In this document: one piece after another, positions 63,600-64,000 of the stretch
How positions within the stretch are numbered: the first letter of the stretch is position 1
Layout of the letters: every line of letters starts with the position of its first letter
Source of the DNA: Rugamonas aquatica
Lineage (GTDB): Bacteria > Pseudomonadota > Gammaproteobacteria > Burkholderiales > Burkholderiaceae_D
Direction of reading: 5' to 3'
Length of the DNA: 64,000 bases
NCBI RefSeq assembly: GCF_009380215.1
Contig: NZ_WHUG01000003.1
Span: forward strand, 248,001 to 312,000
Position numbers and translations under genes: made by a program
The notes under the pieces: generated by a model
Seen by the model: the letters and a program-made list of their open reading frames with translations, nothing else
Databases searched by the model: none
What the model was told of the DNA's origin: nothing

Positions 63600-64000
63600 A
63601 TGGCACCACAGCTGACTTTGTACCACTGCCCGTATTCCCGCTCCACCGGCGTCTTGACCTTGCTGGAAGAGCTGCATGCGCCCTACGATTTACACGTGAT
63701 GAACATGAAGAAGGGCGAGAACCGCGAGGCCGCCTACCTGGCCGTCAACCCGATGGGCAAGGTGCCGGCGGTGCGCCACGGCGACGCCGTCATCACCGAA
63801 CAGGTGGCGATCTACCTGTACCTGGCCGACCTGTTCCCGGATGCCAAACTGGCGCCGCCGCTGGGCGATCCGCTGCGTGGCCCCTACCTGCGCTGGATGG
63901 CGTTCTACGGCAGCTGCTTCGAGCCGGCCATCGTCGACAAGTGGATGAAGAACACGCCGGCCGACAAAACGTCCTGCCACTACGGCGACTTCGACACCAT
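63600..64000 (+). CDS. Glutathione S-transferase family protein, 3' partial
   Basis: ATG 63600, preceded by CAGGAGACATAAC, opens a frame that runs off the window end after 133 codons. The thioredoxin-like N-terminal domain is visible: LTLYHCPYSRSTGVLTLLEELH, YLAVNPMGKVPAVRHGDAVITEQVAIYLYLADLFPDAKL (the P-x-V-P..E-x/(T/S)-x-A-I motif of GST N domains). The C-terminal helical domain begins (GPYLRWMAFYGSCFEPAIVDKWM). It is divergent from the AraC gene (79 nt between starts), which could regulate it. Confidence 0.85.
   Translation, partial: MAPQLTLYHCPYSRSTGVLTLLEELHAPYDLHVMNMKKGENREAAYLAVNPMGKVPAVRHGDAVITEQVAIYLYLADLFPDAKLAPPLGDPLRGPYLRWMAFYGSCFEPAIVDKWMKNTPADKTSCHYGDFDT

Overview
The window is a high-GC, gene-dense chromosomal stretch of a betaproteobacterium, most likely Oxalobacteraceae (Massilia/Duganella/Janthinobacterium-like). 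Supporting this are the gene order mnmG-rsmG-parA-parB-atpIBEFHAGDC, a 3-hydroxybutyrate oligomer hydrolase, long bifunctional PutA without an RHH domain, and base composition. The genus is inferred from gene order and protein style only. I see no rRNA, tRNA, CRISPR array, insertion sequence or prophage.

Layout. (1) 1-4.4 kb: the tail of a cobalamin operon (cbiET-cobI-cbiG split in two-cobJ-2Fe2S ferredoxin), every junction overlapping. (2) 4.4-5.9 kb: a membrane-anchored XRE regulator and an exported partner. (3) 6.0-14.3 kb: a nine-gene, translationally coupled minus-strand operon (FAD oxidoreductase, DUF1365, cyclopropane synthase, chalcone-isomerase-like, MFS, DUF3833 lipoprotein, SDR, SnoaL-like, iron-sulfur photolyase). 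A divergent TetR gene with a palindrome lies beside it. It looks like a lipid-remodelling/photo-oxidative stress module. (4) 15-22.8 kb: amino-sugar and housekeeping genes (glmS, an Lrp regulator, glmU, rsmD, coaD, ferredoxin). (5) 22.9-31.2 kb: LysR, a chemoreceptor, Lrp/putA, an FGE-like gene and mtnN. (6) 31.2-34.8 kb: a GGDEF-EAL gene bracketed by two origin-like intergenic regions. (7) 34.8-46.6 kb: flavin oxidoreductase, GMC oxidoreductase, a branched-chain-amino-acid-type ABC transporter (livGF-K-HM), 3HB-oligomer hydrolase, an iron alcohol dehydrogenase and a TSUP permease. (8) 46.6-58.5 kb: parS sites, mnmG-rsmG, parAB and the complete ATP synthase operon. (9) 58.5-64 kb: a Tet-type MFS pump, a DUF433 gene with a truncated DUF5615 toxin remnant, rsgA, PhzF, AraC and a partial GST.

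The most unusual signals are non-coding and concern chromosome replication and segregation. Two related modules, each with an AT stretch, TAG/TAA triplets of DnaA-trio type, a perfect DnaA box about 20 nt on, and a second DnaA-box group exactly 124 nt further, flank the GGDEF-EAL gene with a constant offset of about 3.1 kb. They sit where gene direction changes from mixed/minus to almost uniformly plus. A separate array of four perfect DnaA boxes lies between the convergent lrp and glmU genes. Two identical parS-type 16-mers precede mnmG. An AT-rich run of ten consecutive 9-mers fills the gap before parA. Together these suggest an origin-proximal control region. dnaA itself is not in the window, so whether this is the working origin is open.
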